A stretch of DNA of 55,858 nt from Saprospiraceae bacterium (GCA_020627705.1 JAHDGJ010000022.1:1-55858), one strand, 5' to 3'; positions 25,950 to 34,572 are shown, numbered from the stretch's first letter. Numbers and translations are program-made. Notes: generated by a model not told the origin, from the sequence alone.

Positions 25950-25989
25950 GGACAGCTATGCGGAGCGTTTTAGCTGTCCTAGCTTTTTT
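25950..25989 (+). terminator. terminator downstream of the recombinase
   Basis: GGACAGCTA and TAGCTGTCC form a perfect 9-bp stem (25950-25958 with 25971-25979) with a 12-nt loop, followed by TAGC and six T residues. The stretch 25826-25949 before it holds nothing I recognise. Confidence 0.6.
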
Positions 25990-26008
25990 GCTTCCTTTTT
26001 CAGTAATG

Positions 26009-26075
26009 CCTGCCTGCCGGTAGGCAGGATTTACTTGCTTTAATAACGATCAAAGATCGTTACCTTTCGGTCATG
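26009..26075. repeat. dispersed hairpin repeat, copy 2, reaching the trx start codon
   Basis: CCTGCCT/AGGCAGG (26009-26015 with 26022-26028), the 14-nt block shared with 7756-7769, then AACGATC/GATCGTT (26045-26051 with 26055-26061) and GTCAT. The final GTCAT supplies the first two bases of the thioredoxin start codon, so the repeat forms the whole leader of that gene. Confidence 0.65.
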
Positions 26076-26438
26076 TTTTGGAAAAAGAAAGAGAAGTATG
26101 TTGCTACGCAAGTGACAGATCAAAATTTCAATGAATTGGTGCAAAATTCAACCATACCAGTTTTGCTTGACTTTTATGCCGATTGGTGTGGGCCGTGCAA
26201 AGTATTGGGGCCTATCATTGATGAGTTGGCTCAAGAATATGAGGGTAGGGCATTGGTGGCCAAAGTAAATACCGAATCCAACCCTGCCCTTAGTCAACAT
26301 TTTAAAATCAAATCCATTCCTACTTTAATCTTCTTTGGGAAAAAAGGAATGGAAGTTTTTAACGGACTAATACCGAAGCCAAATTTAGAAGAGATTCTAG
26401 AAGAGTACATTTCAGAATGGTCCGATGAGGAGGAGTAA
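26073..26438 (+). CDS. trxA: thioredoxin
   Basis: This 121-residue protein has the thioredoxin fold with active site WCGPC at 38-42, the preceding DFYADW, and the cis-proline loop KSIPTLIFF near 75. It is a cytosolic disulfide reductase. It has an extra charged N-terminus (MFWKKKEKY) and an acidic C-terminal tail compared with E. coli TrxA. The start codon abuts a dispersed hairpin repeat, so its translation signals sit inside that repeat. Downstream is convergent with a small membrane protein gene. Confidence 0.95.
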   Translation: MFWKKKEKYVATQVTDQNFNELVQNSTIPVLLDFYADWCGPCKVLGPIIDELAQEYEGRALVAKVNTESNPALSQHFKIKSIPTLIFFGKKGMEVFNGLIPKPNLEEILEEYISEWSDEEE

Positions 26439-26453
26439 TAGTTTCAATAAATT

Positions 26454-26627
26454 TTATTTGATATCCTTGTCTTTGGACTTGTTTATTCTATGTAAATAAA
26501 TTAGAAAGAGACCAGTAATACAACTAGAAATTCCAGATAAGTTATCACCTTCATAAATTAGATACATGCCGCAAAGGATAGTTACGACAAAAAATCCAAA
26601 GAAAAACTTATCCCAATTTGTATTCAT
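26454..26627 (-). CDS. small two-helix membrane protein (57 residues)
   Basis: A short frame of 57 codons starts at ATG 26627 and stops with TAA at 26454. The product opens MNTNWDKFF, has two hydrophobic segments (about 8-25 and 31-46) separated by EGDNLSG, and ends in a Lys-rich tail. Charge distribution fits a hairpin membrane protein. It lies 46 bp after the DUF4197 gene on the same strand and may share its transcript. I do not recognise a family; the good codon structure and topology support it being real. Confidence 0.55.
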   Translation of the reverse strand: MNTNWDKFFFGFFVVTILCGMYLIYEGDNLSGISSCITGLFLIYLHRINKSKDKDIK

Positions 26628-26673
26628 TGTTGCTCTAGTTGAATTCTTTTTTTCTTTTTAACAACTACAATAT

Positions 26674-27381
26674 TTAGGACTTTACAATCTTTCCTTTGCT
26701 GTTGATTTTTTTGTCCTTGTAATAGTCAAACACTTTATTGACCACTTTACTTCCCATTTTTTTGTAACTGGCTCTGGTGTCTTTTTCTTTGGCACCAACA
26801 GTAAGAAACAAACCATCTACTGCTCGCTTGGCTAAGAAGTCTGACGCTTTTTTATCTACTTTTTCTTTAGCAAAAATATTTACTGCTCCAGCTGCTATAG
26901 GCCAGTATTTGTTTACCTCCGACTTTTCTAACTCGAGATCAATTTTTTCTGAGTACCTGTTCAATACAGATTTATACATCGCTTGCTTTAATACAGTGGT
27001 TGCAGCGTCACCTCCTGTGACAACAACTTTGGCCGCATCTTTAAATGTCAACTGTTTTATTGCATCTTTCATTATCAACTCGCTTTCTGCAGCTGCTACC
27101 GCCGATGCTTTCTGGATAGATTTTGTAATGCCTTCTACTTTGTCTCCATACCCTACAGTTTTAAGAGCTGCCAATACAGGTTGGATTTCTTTAGGTAATG
27201 CATCACTGCCATTCTTCATGTCATTTAAAGTTTTAATTGCTTTAAAGGTGGAACTGTTTAAAACTTCTTTTAGTGCAAGAGCTGATTCTAAATCCGTAGG
27301 GATAGGAAGTACATTTTTTAAGCCCGCACAAGAACTTAATACAAGGCAAAATGCAAGAAGTATAGAGAATGTATGTTTCAT
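26674..27381 (-). CDS. DUF4197 family lipoprotein
   Basis: This 235-residue protein has a lipoprotein leader (LVLSSC, Cys 18) and a DUF4197 domain over the rest: an ALKEVL helix, PKEIQPVLAALKTVGYGDKV, and IKQLTFKDAAKVVVTGGDAATT. The family occurs in Gram-negative bacteria with unknown function and is mostly helical. The mature protein is probably held in the outer membrane facing the periplasm. Single gene with a possible small downstream gene. Confidence 0.9.
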   Translation of the reverse strand: MKHTFSILLAFCLVLSSCAGLKNVLPIPTDLESALALKEVLNSSTFKAIKTLNDMKNGSDALPKEIQPVLAALKTVGYGDKVEGITKSIQKASAVAAAESELIMKDAIKQLTFKDAAKVVVTGGDAATTVLKQAMYKSVLNRYSEKIDLELEKSEVNKYWPIAAGAVNIFAKEKVDKKASDFLAKRAVDGLFLTVGAKEKDTRASYKKMGSKVVNKVFDYYKDKKINSKGKIVKS

Positions 27382-27433
27382 TAATTTTTATTTTTTGACG
27401 AACACCTATGAATGAAGTTACGGTTTGTAAATG

Positions 27434-28018
27434 TTAGGGTTTTTTTAAAAATTGATCTGTAAAGTGTTCTTTTCTTTCGCCTTTGGAGAAAGATGCTTCA
27501 TTATATTTTTTTGAATCTCCTTTCGGAATAGAGAGACTTTTCCAATCATCCCCAGTAAATAAAACACCAATAAAAACGATTTGACCAATATGATATGAGT
27601 AATGGCTAAGTTGTCTTAAAATAGCTTCTAATACGGTATGCCCTTTTTTTCTAATGTAAATAGTCTTTTCAAGATCATCAGCACTCAATTTATTTAAAGT
27701 GTCAAATAGACAATTCCACCCTTTGTGCCACTTATCATCAAGCTCCATTTTCGTTTTTATAATTGCTTCAAATTCTTGATCTCTATTTCTAAAATCTTTC
27801 TCACCATCAGAATTCAAAAAATTTGTCCATCGACTCATCATGTTGCCATATAGGTGATTAACAATAATAGAAATAGAATTGGTGTCCTTAGAAGGCAATT
27901 GGAAGAGTTGCTCTTCGCGAAGCTGCTCCATTGTTTTTTCGCCTAAATGCTTGTAATAACTAAATTGCTTAATTGAACTGGAGAGAAAAAATGAATATTT
28001 ATTTTTAAGAACAGACAT
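27434..28018 (-). CDS. DUF1572 / DinB-like protein
   Basis: This 194-residue protein resembles the DUF1572 branch of the DinB four-helix bundle. The likely metal-site histidines are in NHLYGNM (near 59) and SHYSYHIGQ (near 138-145), a three-His pattern common in the superfamily. Such enzymes are often thiol-dependent transferases, but the reaction here is unknown. It begins 6 bp after the preceding gene on the same strand and is probably the third gene of a DUF6090-DUF6090-DUF1572 operon. Confidence 0.82.
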   Translation of the reverse strand: MSVLKNKYSFFLSSSIKQFSYYKHLGEKTMEQLREEQLFQLPSKDTNSISIIVNHLYGNMMSRWTNFLNSDGEKDFRNRDQEFEAIIKTKMELDDKWHKGWNCLFDTLNKLSADDLEKTIYIRKKGHTVLEAILRQLSHYSYHIGQIVFIGVLFTGDDWKSLSIPKGDSKKYNEASFSKGERKEHFTDQFLKKP

Positions 28019-28024
28019 TTGTAA

Positions 28025-28621
28025 TTACTGTTCTTTAATCAGAGCTAAACATGATTCATGAGAGTTTGCAAGATCCTCTTCTAGAACTAATATGTCATTA
28101 ATAAGAATCAAAAGTTTGTGCTTGGACGAAGCCTCTCCAGTTTCAAGTTCTTCGTAAACGAGATCTAGGAGTTTTTCACTCAGCACATTCATGTAATTTT
28201 TATCCTCATCTATATCTATCAATTGGGTGATTAGGTTGTATTCAACCAATTGAATGTTTGAGTTTAGAAGTGCTTTCCAGGAAGTGTTTTTAACGCTAAC
28301 CAATTGAATTCCATTTACCTTGTTTAAAATTTTACCCAGATTGACTTGATTATCTTGTTGATAATGATTGATCGTATCTAGGAGCTGTTGGTGTGCCGGA
28401 ATGAGTTTTTTTAGTTCATCATGGTTTTCTTGCAATTCACTGTTTATTGAGGAGAGAATTGTTTGTTGAAATTTGCCATCAATTCTTGATTGATTCCAGT
28501 TATTGATAAATAAGGCTATCAAAACACCCAATATAATTGGAATCATCTCTCTTATTAGTTTTGAAAGCGAGGACTTTCCCTTGGACATAAAATCAAAATA
28601 TCTTTTATTCTTTGAGCTCAT
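28025..28621 (-). CDS. DUF6090-like single-pass membrane protein
   Basis: This 198-residue protein has a basic N-terminus, a membrane helix at about 27-43 (IPIILGVLIALFINNW) and a long helical extracytoplasmic part. The opening 'REM-x-PI-x-LG-x-LIAL-x-INNWN' is the hallmark of the Bacteroidota DUF6090 family. Function unknown. Its ATG overlaps the TAA of the upstream paralogue (TAATG), implying coupled translation; the pair may form a complex. Confidence 0.8.
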   Translation of the reverse strand: MSSKNKRYFDFMSKGKSSLSKLIREMIPIILGVLIALFINNWNQSRIDGKFQQTILSSINSELQENHDELKKLIPAHQQLLDTINHYQQDNQVNLGKILNKVNGIQLVSVKNTSWKALLNSNIQLVEYNLITQLIDIDEDKNYMNVLSEKLLDLVYEELETGEASSKHKLLILINDILVLEEDLANSHESCLALIKEQ

Positions 28622-29265
28622 TATAGTTTATCTAATAATGTTTTTGTTTCTGATTTGCTCTTCTCCACAAGGCTTAAATAAGAGCTGGCTTCATCTATAA
28701 TGTACAACAGATTCTTTTTGAATTCTTTGGAAGTCAATCTTTGCAGATCATCAATTTTTTGAGTTTCGAGATCCATCATTCCACGGATTTCGGGATCATA
28801 AATTTCGACATAAAAGTTGTCATAGAGGTTTCCGTTGTATACTGTGCGCTCGTAGTTTGTGTCGTAGAGATTAAAAAGTTCTCTCTTTAGTTGAGTACTA
28901 AACAACTCTACATCAACATGAGAAACCAGTGATTTGAAAGTGCCGTTGATTGGGAAAAATGTAGGACTCTTACGTTCTTTAAAAAGTATCGTGGCCGTTT
29001 TTTCTAAATTTATTGGTTCCTGCTTTAAGTCGGCCACTACGTTTTTGAGATTCTGAACTTTTTCTCTTTGAGCTTGCGTAACCGCCTCTAAGTTTTTAAG
29101 GTTAAGATTTAAATCCTCTTGAAAACTGGAGATATATTCTGCTCTAACGTTGCGTTTACTTCTTTGAGAAGAAATTGTGTTGATTGAAAAAGCCAAAAGA
29201 ATTCCGACAGAAACTATGACAATTTCTCTAAGAATATATTTAAGACTAAAGGATCTTTTCTTCAT
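28621..29265 (-). CDS. DUF6090-like single-pass membrane protein
   Basis: This 214-residue protein has the same plan as the gene that follows it: basic start, membrane helix at about 13-30 (IVIVSVGILLAFSINTI), then a helical, coiled-coil-prone domain (residues 38-80 and 180-210). It appears to be a diverged paralogue. It is the first gene of a three-gene minus-strand operon. No enzymatic motif is seen. Confidence 0.8.
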   Translation of the reverse strand: MKKRSFSLKYILREIVIVSVGILLAFSINTISSQRSKRNVRAEYISSFQEDLNLNLKNLEAVTQAQREKVQNLKNVVADLKQEPINLEKTATILFKERKSPTFFPINGTFKSLVSHVDVELFSTQLKRELFNLYDTNYERTVYNGNLYDNFYVEIYDPEIRGMMDLETQKIDDLQRLTSKEFKKNLLYIIDEASSYLSLVEKSKSETKTLLDKL

Positions 29266-29333
29266 TTGTGGGTTATGTCAAATTAAAAAAATGAAATGAG
29301 ACAAGACAAAATATAACACACAAATAAAGGAAA

Positions 29334-30665
29334 CTACGTAAGCCTTTGAATGATTTTATCTAAAGTTAAATGGTCTGTCTCTCCAGTGTCCATATTCTTT
29401 AAGCCGTATTTTTTGTCGCTTATTTCGTTTGAGCCTATAACAATCACAAAGGGGATTTTCCGATCGTTGGCATATTTCATTTGCTTTTTCATCTTCGCAG
29501 CACTAGGGTAAACCTCTGTGGCAATGTTAGATGCTCGTAAATTGATTGCCAATTGATTAGCATGCATCAAGCTTTCCTTGTCAAACGAAAGCAATATTAT
29601 TTTTGTCGCTGCATTGTTATCTGTAGGAAATAGATCAAGCTCTTCCATAACATCATAGATGCGTTCAGCGCCAAAAGAAATACCAACACCAGACATGTCT
29701 TTCATCCCAAAACTAGCAGTAAGGTCATCGTATCTTCCACCACCACCTATACTTCCAATTTTGACGTCATCGGCCAAAACCTCGACAATAAAACCTGTGT
29801 AATAGCCTAATCCTCTAGCTAGAGTAGGGTCAAATTTTACTTTGTTGTAGAAGGTATGGTCGCCTAAAAAGGCATGTATTTCGTTTAATTCTGCAATTCC
29901 TAATCTACCTATTTCGCTGTCTAGATTAAGTTCCTCTAGGCTTTCGCAATTGATGCTTTTAAAAATCTTCTCAGTACTTTGGGCAGTAAATCCTTTTTTG
30001 GAAAGCTCATCAGTCACTCCATCTTTTCCAATTTTGTCTAACTTATCAATGGCAATCGTCATATCCATCCATCGATCTGCAATCCCAGCGTCTTGTGCAA
30101 TGCCTTGTAAAACTTTTCTATTGTTTACTCGTATAGTAACCTTTATGCCCAAAGATTTAAATACTTCGTCATAAATCTGAAGCAACTCTGCTTCGTACAA
30201 AAGTGATGTAGAACCCACAACATCTACGTCACACTGATAAAATTCTTGGTATCTGCCTTTCTGTGGCCGATCAGCTCTCCAAACAGGTTGTATTTGAAAA
30301 CGCTTAAAAGGAAACGAGATATCGTTTTGATGCATCACAACAAATCGGGCAAAAGGTACGGTAAGGTCATATCGCAATCCTCTTTTACTTATGCTCGGAA
30401 TGAGGGCGCTAGAATTTTTTTCTTCTAAAGCCTTTGCATCTGCCTTTGCTAAAAAATCACCGTTGTTTAAAAGCTTAAACAAAAGTTTGTCTCCTTCCTC
30501 TCCATACTTACCAGTAAGCGTATTGAGATGCTCCATAACAGGAGTTTCTATAGGTAAGAATCCATATGTTTTAAAAACAGATCTTATCGTGTTAAAAATA
30601 TACTCACGCTTAAAGATTTGTTCTGGGAGAAAATCACGAGTCCCTTTTAATATCTGAGGCTTCAT
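29334..30665 (-). CDS. hisS: histidyl-tRNA synthetase
   Basis: This 443-residue class II synthetase charges tRNA-His. Motif 1 region begins KGTRDFLPEQ; motif 2 shows FQIQPVWRADRPQKGRYQEFYQCD near 122; the histidine-specific loops GLGYYTGFIVEV near 285 and GGGGRYDDL near 310 are present; motif 3 has GVGISFGAERI near 330. The C-terminal anticodon-binding domain follows (about 350-443). It starts 4 bp after pheS, so the two synthetases share a transcript. Confidence 0.98.
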   Translation of the reverse strand: MKPQILKGTRDFLPEQIFKREYIFNTIRSVFKTYGFLPIETPVMEHLNTLTGKYGEEGDKLLFKLLNNGDFLAKADAKALEEKNSSALIPSISKRGLRYDLTVPFARFVVMHQNDISFPFKRFQIQPVWRADRPQKGRYQEFYQCDVDVVGSTSLLYEAELLQIYDEVFKSLGIKVTIRVNNRKVLQGIAQDAGIADRWMDMTIAIDKLDKIGKDGVTDELSKKGFTAQSTEKIFKSINCESLEELNLDSEIGRLGIAELNEIHAFLGDHTFYNKVKFDPTLARGLGYYTGFIVEVLADDVKIGSIGGGGRYDDLTASFGMKDMSGVGISFGAERIYDVMEELDLFPTDNNAATKIILLSFDKESLMHANQLAINLRASNIATEVYPSAAKMKKQMKYANDRKIPFVIVIGSNEISDKKYGLKNMDTGETDHLTLDKIIQRLT

Positions 30666-30669
30666 CTAT

Positions 30670-31713
30670 TTAAAAAGCCGAATTAAATTGTTTCAAAAAC
30701 CGTACATCATTCTCGAAAAGCATCCGAATATCATTGATTCGATATTGCAGCATGGCTTGTCGTTCAATGCCCATACCAAAGGCAAAACCCGAATATTCTT
30801 CCGGGTCAATTCCGCAATTTGACAGTACGTTTGGATCCACCATTCCGCATCCCAAAATTTCTAACCAACCTGTCCCTTTAGTTATTCTGTACGCATGTTC
30901 GTCTTCCAATCCCCAATACACATCCATTTCGGCACTTGGCTCAGTAAACGGGAAATAACTTGGTCGCAAGCGTATTTTTGCGTCTGCCCCATACATTTCT
31001 CTGGTAAAGTATAAGAGTGTTTGTTTCATATCTGCAAATGAAACTTTTTTATCCACAAAGAGCCCTTCTACCTGGTGAAACTGGCAGTGTGATCTTGCCG
31101 ATATGGTTTCATTTCTATACACACGTCCTGGAGCAATTATTCGAATCGGGGGTTTTTGCGTCGTCATAACCCTTGCTTGTACTGAGGAAGTATGTGTTCT
31201 TAGCAGTTGTTCTGTAGAATTCATCAGGTAAAACGTATCCTGCATATCTCTTGCTGGATGGTTTTCTGGAGTATTCATAGCCGTAAAGTTGTGCCAATCG
31301 TCTTCAATTTCTCTCTCTTCAGCTACAGTAAATCCAATGCGTTCAAAGATCCGAATGATCCTATTCATCACTATAGTTATTGGATGTTTTGTGCCTATTG
31401 GAGCCGGTCTTGAGGGCTGGCTCATATCAAGTCGTGCACTTTTGGTAGCAGTGCTACCACTTGAGAATGAAGCCTTTGTGGTGTTGAATTTTTCTTCAGC
31501 CTTGCCTTTCAGCGCATTTACCGCTTGACCAAATTCTTTTTTACGGTCATTGGCAACATTTTTAATTTCACCAAATAAACCTTTGAGTTCATTTTTTGAA
31601 CCCAGAAATTGAATCCTAAATTTCTCCAATTGCTCAGCATTCACAATTTCGTAGGCTGCAATATTTTGAGATATTTGCTCTATTCTATCGAAGATGTCTT
31701 TTGACATTGACAT
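30670..31713 (-). CDS. pheS: phenylalanyl-tRNA synthetase alpha subunit
   Basis: This 347-residue subunit has the N-terminal coiled-coil (1-90) and catalytic class II core: HPITIVMNRI near 110, TSSVQARVM near 175, RVYRNETISARSHCQFHQVEG near 197, and the closing FAFGMGIERQAMLQYRINDIR. The beta subunit pheT is not in the window, as is common in this phylum. An exact -7 box lies 18 bp before the start. Confidence 0.98.
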   Translation of the reverse strand: MSMSKDIFDRIEQISQNIAAYEIVNAEQLEKFRIQFLGSKNELKGLFGEIKNVANDRKKEFGQAVNALKGKAEEKFNTTKASFSSGSTATKSARLDMSQPSRPAPIGTKHPITIVMNRIIRIFERIGFTVAEEREIEDDWHNFTAMNTPENHPARDMQDTFYLMNSTEQLLRTHTSSVQARVMTTQKPPIRIIAPGRVYRNETISARSHCQFHQVEGLFVDKKVSFADMKQTLLYFTREMYGADAKIRLRPSYFPFTEPSAEMDVYWGLEDEHAYRITKGTGWLEILGCGMVDPNVLSNCGIDPEEYSGFAFGMGIERQAMLQYRINDIRMLFENDVRFLKQFNSAF

Positions 31714-31730
31714 TACAATTTTTAAAAAGG

Positions 31731-31738
31731 CAAAGGTA
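31731..31738 (-). promoter_or_regulatory. Bacteroidota -7 element for pheS-hisS
   Basis: On the minus strand the octamer is TACCTTTG, an exact TAnnTTTG match identical to that before ahcY, ending 18 bp before the pheS ATG. The leader would be only about 10-12 nt, so a classical attenuator before pheS is unlikely. Confidence 0.55.
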
Positions 31739-31788
31739 AGTTATTCGGGTATTAATTCGTTAGTTAGCGGAAAGTATGAAACTACTCC

Positions 31789-33021
31789 ATGCAAAAATGG
31801 ATTTCAAGGCCGAACATTTTTATTTTCTGCAGTACGCTGTTCTTTATAGGTCTATTTTATTCTAAGTTTTTGTTATCACTATGTCTGTTTGGATTTGCGG
31901 CAGTATCCCTCATTAATAATACGTTGGATTTCTCTTTTGATCATATAAATCAAAATTTTAGAAGGTATACACAGCATGGAAAGTATTGGTTGTTTGCCCT
32001 GGTTTTTTTGGGCATCTTGTTTTCGGGCATTAATTCAGAAAACATGAATCAATGGTTAAAAAATGTTCAACTTAAGTTGCCATTTGTAGTCTTGCCTTTT
32101 GTTTTCGTTTCGTATGATTTTATAGAAGGTAGATTGATCAACAAACTGAAATTGGTGTTTGTAAGCGTGGCTGTATGTTCTTCCTTGATTGTTGGGCTTT
32201 ACTATTTAGGCAATCCTGCCTATTATATAGAGCGGATTGGCAAAGGTCAAAGTTTAGAGGTTCCAGTACATCATGTTACGTACAGTTTATTGATCTCCTT
32301 TGCAGTTTTGGTTTCTATTGCTATGCTTCTGAAGCAAAAAACACCAAAGAAGAGAAAGATTTTGATCGGAATAGCCGGAGTGTTTTTATTTGGCTTTCAA
32401 CATATTTTGGCCGTACGAAGTGGCCTTACCTGTTCCTATGTCGGATTGGCTTTGTTGCTCAGCTTCTATTTCTTTAAGCGAAAAAATTATTTTGGACTCT
32501 TGCTTTTTTTATTGGGACTCATTGCCATCCCAATAGTAGCATATTTATGTATACCGAGTTTCTATGCAAAAATTGGGTATGTCGTATGGGATCTAACAAA
32601 TGTGAATACCGACAAGGTTATTGGTTATTCTGATGGGGGCCGATGGGTTTCTTGGCAAATGGGCTGGGACATCTTTAAAGGTAACTTGTTTTTCGGCACA
32701 GGAATTGGCGATTTGCCTGAGGTTTGCGAGCGTTGGTATCTCGAAAATATTAGTGGCTATTCTGGAAAGTTAAATCTTCCCCATAATCAAATTTTGTATT
32801 GCTTGTCTTCAATGGGTATAGTAGGGACTACGTTTTTTCTATTGGGAATATTTATTCCTTTTTTCAAAGCCAAATTATTTAAAAACAATTCAGCCTGGCT
32901 GCTTTATTTAATCGTCGTACTTAGTTTTTTGGTTGAAACTCAAATAGAAAGATCAGTTTTCATTAACTTTTTCTTGTTCTTCGCTTTGATTTTTATTGCT
33001 GAGGAAAATGAATCCCATTAA
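31789..33021 (+). CDS. O-antigen ligase-like membrane protein
   Basis: This 410-residue protein has about ten to twelve hydrophobic segments and the Wzy_C/WaaL-type layout, with a large loop between helices at about 285-345. That loop contains GGRWVSWQMGWDIFKGNLFFGTG, the usual R-x-x-x-W and GxGxG pattern, and LPHNQILY with the His of the family. Members polymerise or ligate surface polysaccharides in the inner membrane. No glycan cluster surrounds it, so it may be a general ligase. Its stop overlaps the convergent pabC stop by 3 bp. Confidence 0.85.
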   Translation: MQKWISRPNIFIFCSTLFFIGLFYSKFLLSLCLFGFAAVSLINNTLDFSFDHINQNFRRYTQHGKYWLFALVFLGILFSGINSENMNQWLKNVQLKLPFVVLPFVFVSYDFIEGRLINKLKLVFVSVAVCSSLIVGLYYLGNPAYYIERIGKGQSLEVPVHHVTYSLLISFAVLVSIAMLLKQKTPKKRKILIGIAGVFLFGFQHILAVRSGLTCSYVGLALLLSFYFFKRKNYFGLLLFLLGLIAIPIVAYLCIPSFYAKIGYVVWDLTNVNTDKVIGYSDGGRWVSWQMGWDIFKGNLFFGTGIGDLPEVCERWYLENISGYSGKLNLPHNQILYCLSSMGIVGTTFFLLGIFIPFFKAKLFKNNSAWLLYLIVVLSFLVETQIERSVFINFFLFFALIFIAEENESH

Positions 33022-33608
33022 TAGATTTTTTCCATATTCAACAGGATTTGACCAAAAGGATTTAGTGCATTGAACAGGGCAATTTTAGAAAAGTGGGCAA
33101 GGTCTTTTTCTAAAATTTGCTTTTCTGCAATCGTTCCTTGGTCCAACAAGTATTGTCTCATTGTTCCGTTTAAAAGAAAAGACTTTGGTGTCCACCAGGA
33201 TCCATCAAACAAAGCCACATTGTAATAAAAGCAATCGGTAAGCTCTCCTTCTTTGATTATTAAAACTTCCGAATGCCCTTGACGTAAATCATATAATGCT
33301 TTTAAAGCTTGTCGATTTTCGAATTTGTGGCTATAGGCAATTTGATCATGATGCGTTTTTTTTAAGGATACTATTTTCCTTGGTTGATAAAAGTTATAAG
33401 TGACATCTTCAATAGTATTTGAAAAAGAAATTCGAGCTTTTACCAAGCCTTTTTTAAAGTAATCTGATGGATGTAGAACCTGACTAAAAGACAATAAGTT
33501 TGTACTGCCCAACAGCTTGGCTCTAGATTGATTGGCCCTCTTTTCGTGGTATCCTAGATTTTGTATTATTCCGTCTTGAATCCGTATTGTTTCGAACAGA
33601 AGGGACAT
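33018..33608 (-). CDS. pabC: aminotransferase class IV, 4-amino-4-deoxychorismate lyase type
   Basis: This 196-residue protein has the PabC opening LFETIRI-x-DG-x-I-x-NL-x-YH, the PLP-lysine context YSHKFENRQ near 104, and the closing LNGTMRQYLL near 155. It is short for the family (often 250-280 residues), matching a reduced Bacteroidota form. It releases pyruvate from aminodeoxychorismate to give 4-aminobenzoate for folate. It begins inside pabB in another frame, an 86-bp overlap. Confidence 0.85.
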   Translation of the reverse strand: MSLLFETIRIQDGIIQNLGYHEKRANQSRAKLLGSTNLLSFSQVLHPSDYFKKGLVKARISFSNTIEDVTYNFYQPRKIVSLKKTHHDQIAYSHKFENRQALKALYDLRQGHSEVLIIKEGELTDCFYYNVALFDGSWWTPKSFLLNGTMRQYLLDQGTIAEKQILEKDLAHFSKIALFNALNPFGQILLNMEKIY

Positions 33609-34572
33609 AAATTTTTTGATTTAATTCTTCAAATTCTTCAGCTAATTCGCTCATAAAAGTAATCCCTCCTCCACTGTGATAGTAATAATCTTTTTCATCT
33701 TTTTGAATACATCTAATCATAACCCCTGAATCTACGTTCTTGCCGTCATAAAATCCAAAGACTCCTGTATAATAACCTCGCTGCGATGGTTCGATTTGTT
33801 TTATGAGTTCAACCGTTCTTTTTTTAGGCGCCCCTGTAACACTTCCTGCAGGCAAAAGAGCATAGAAAAGATCGCCGAGTTTTTGTTGGTACGTCTTTTT
33901 TATCTTGCCTTTTATAGAAGAACTCACTTGTAATAACTCTCCTTTGGAAGATTGAATTCGGTCTATATACCTAAATTTTTCGACGCTCACTTGATTGGCC
34001 ACAATGCTGAGATCATTGCGCAAAAGATCCACAATTGTGTAATGTTCGGCCAATTCCTTAGAATTATTTAAAACCACTTTTTCGGCATTGGGAACATCTG
34101 CAGAAATAGTTCCTTTCATCGGATAAGTAAATATTTCTTCGCCTAGGATTCGTACAAATCTTTCGGGAGAAAAAACCAACAATTCATCTTCGATCAAGAG
34201 TTTAAAAGAGGCCGAACTTTGAGTATACAGTTTAAAGAGATCTATGTGGTTGTTGATTAATGACCTAAAGCTCAGGTTAAGTAAAAAAGTATTTCCTAAG
34301 TTGAGCTGCTTTTTCACTTCGTCAAATGCCTTAGCATAATGGTCCAAGTCAGCTTGATCAATGCTCAACCTAGGTGGTAGAAAATCAGCCTTTGAATTTA
34401 GAGTAGTTTGATGCAGGGCGCATTTAAAGTGAATGCCCTTTGGCAGACTTTCTAGTGGATAAACCTGACATTTTTTAAAATCAAAATCAAGAATGAATAA
34501 GAAGGGAATCTGCGCTTCTCCAAGGAGGTTCATTTTTACCCTCGCTTCTTCTTTATCTAAAATTCTAATCAC
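33523..34572 (-). CDS. pabB: aminodeoxychorismate synthase component I
   Basis: This 349-residue chorismate-binding enzyme shows FLLNLSFRS, the FSPERF motif near 140, YPMKGTISAD near 160, GSVTGAPKKRTVELI near 240, and the closing GGGITFMSELAEEFEEL near 305. It aminates chorismate on the way to 4-aminobenzoate. The family normally ends soon after that last motif; here 25-30 extra polar residues (RNNTDSRRNN and on) are encoded within the start of pabC. The extra tail may reflect a lost stop codon. Confidence 0.92.
   Translation of the reverse strand: MIRILDKEEARVKMNLLGEAQIPFLFILDFDFKKCQVYPLESLPKGIHFKCALHQTTLNSKADFLPPRLSIDQADLDHYAKAFDEVKKQLNLGNTFLLNLSFRSLINNHIDLFKLYTQSSASFKLLIEDELLVFSPERFVRILGEEIFTYPMKGTISADVPNAEKVVLNNSKELAEHYTIVDLLRNDLSIVANQVSVEKFRYIDRIQSSKGELLQVSSSIKGKIKKTYQQKLGDLFYALLPAGSVTGAPKKRTVELIKQIEPSQRGYYTGVFGFYDGKNVDSGVMIRCIQKDEKDYYYHSGGGITFMSELAEEFEELNQKIYVPSVRNNTDSRRNNTKSRIPRKEGQSI

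Noticed and set aside
26777-27415. 212-codon plus-strand frame
   Set aside because: It mirrors the DUF4197 lipoprotein gene, which has a proper leader and family match.
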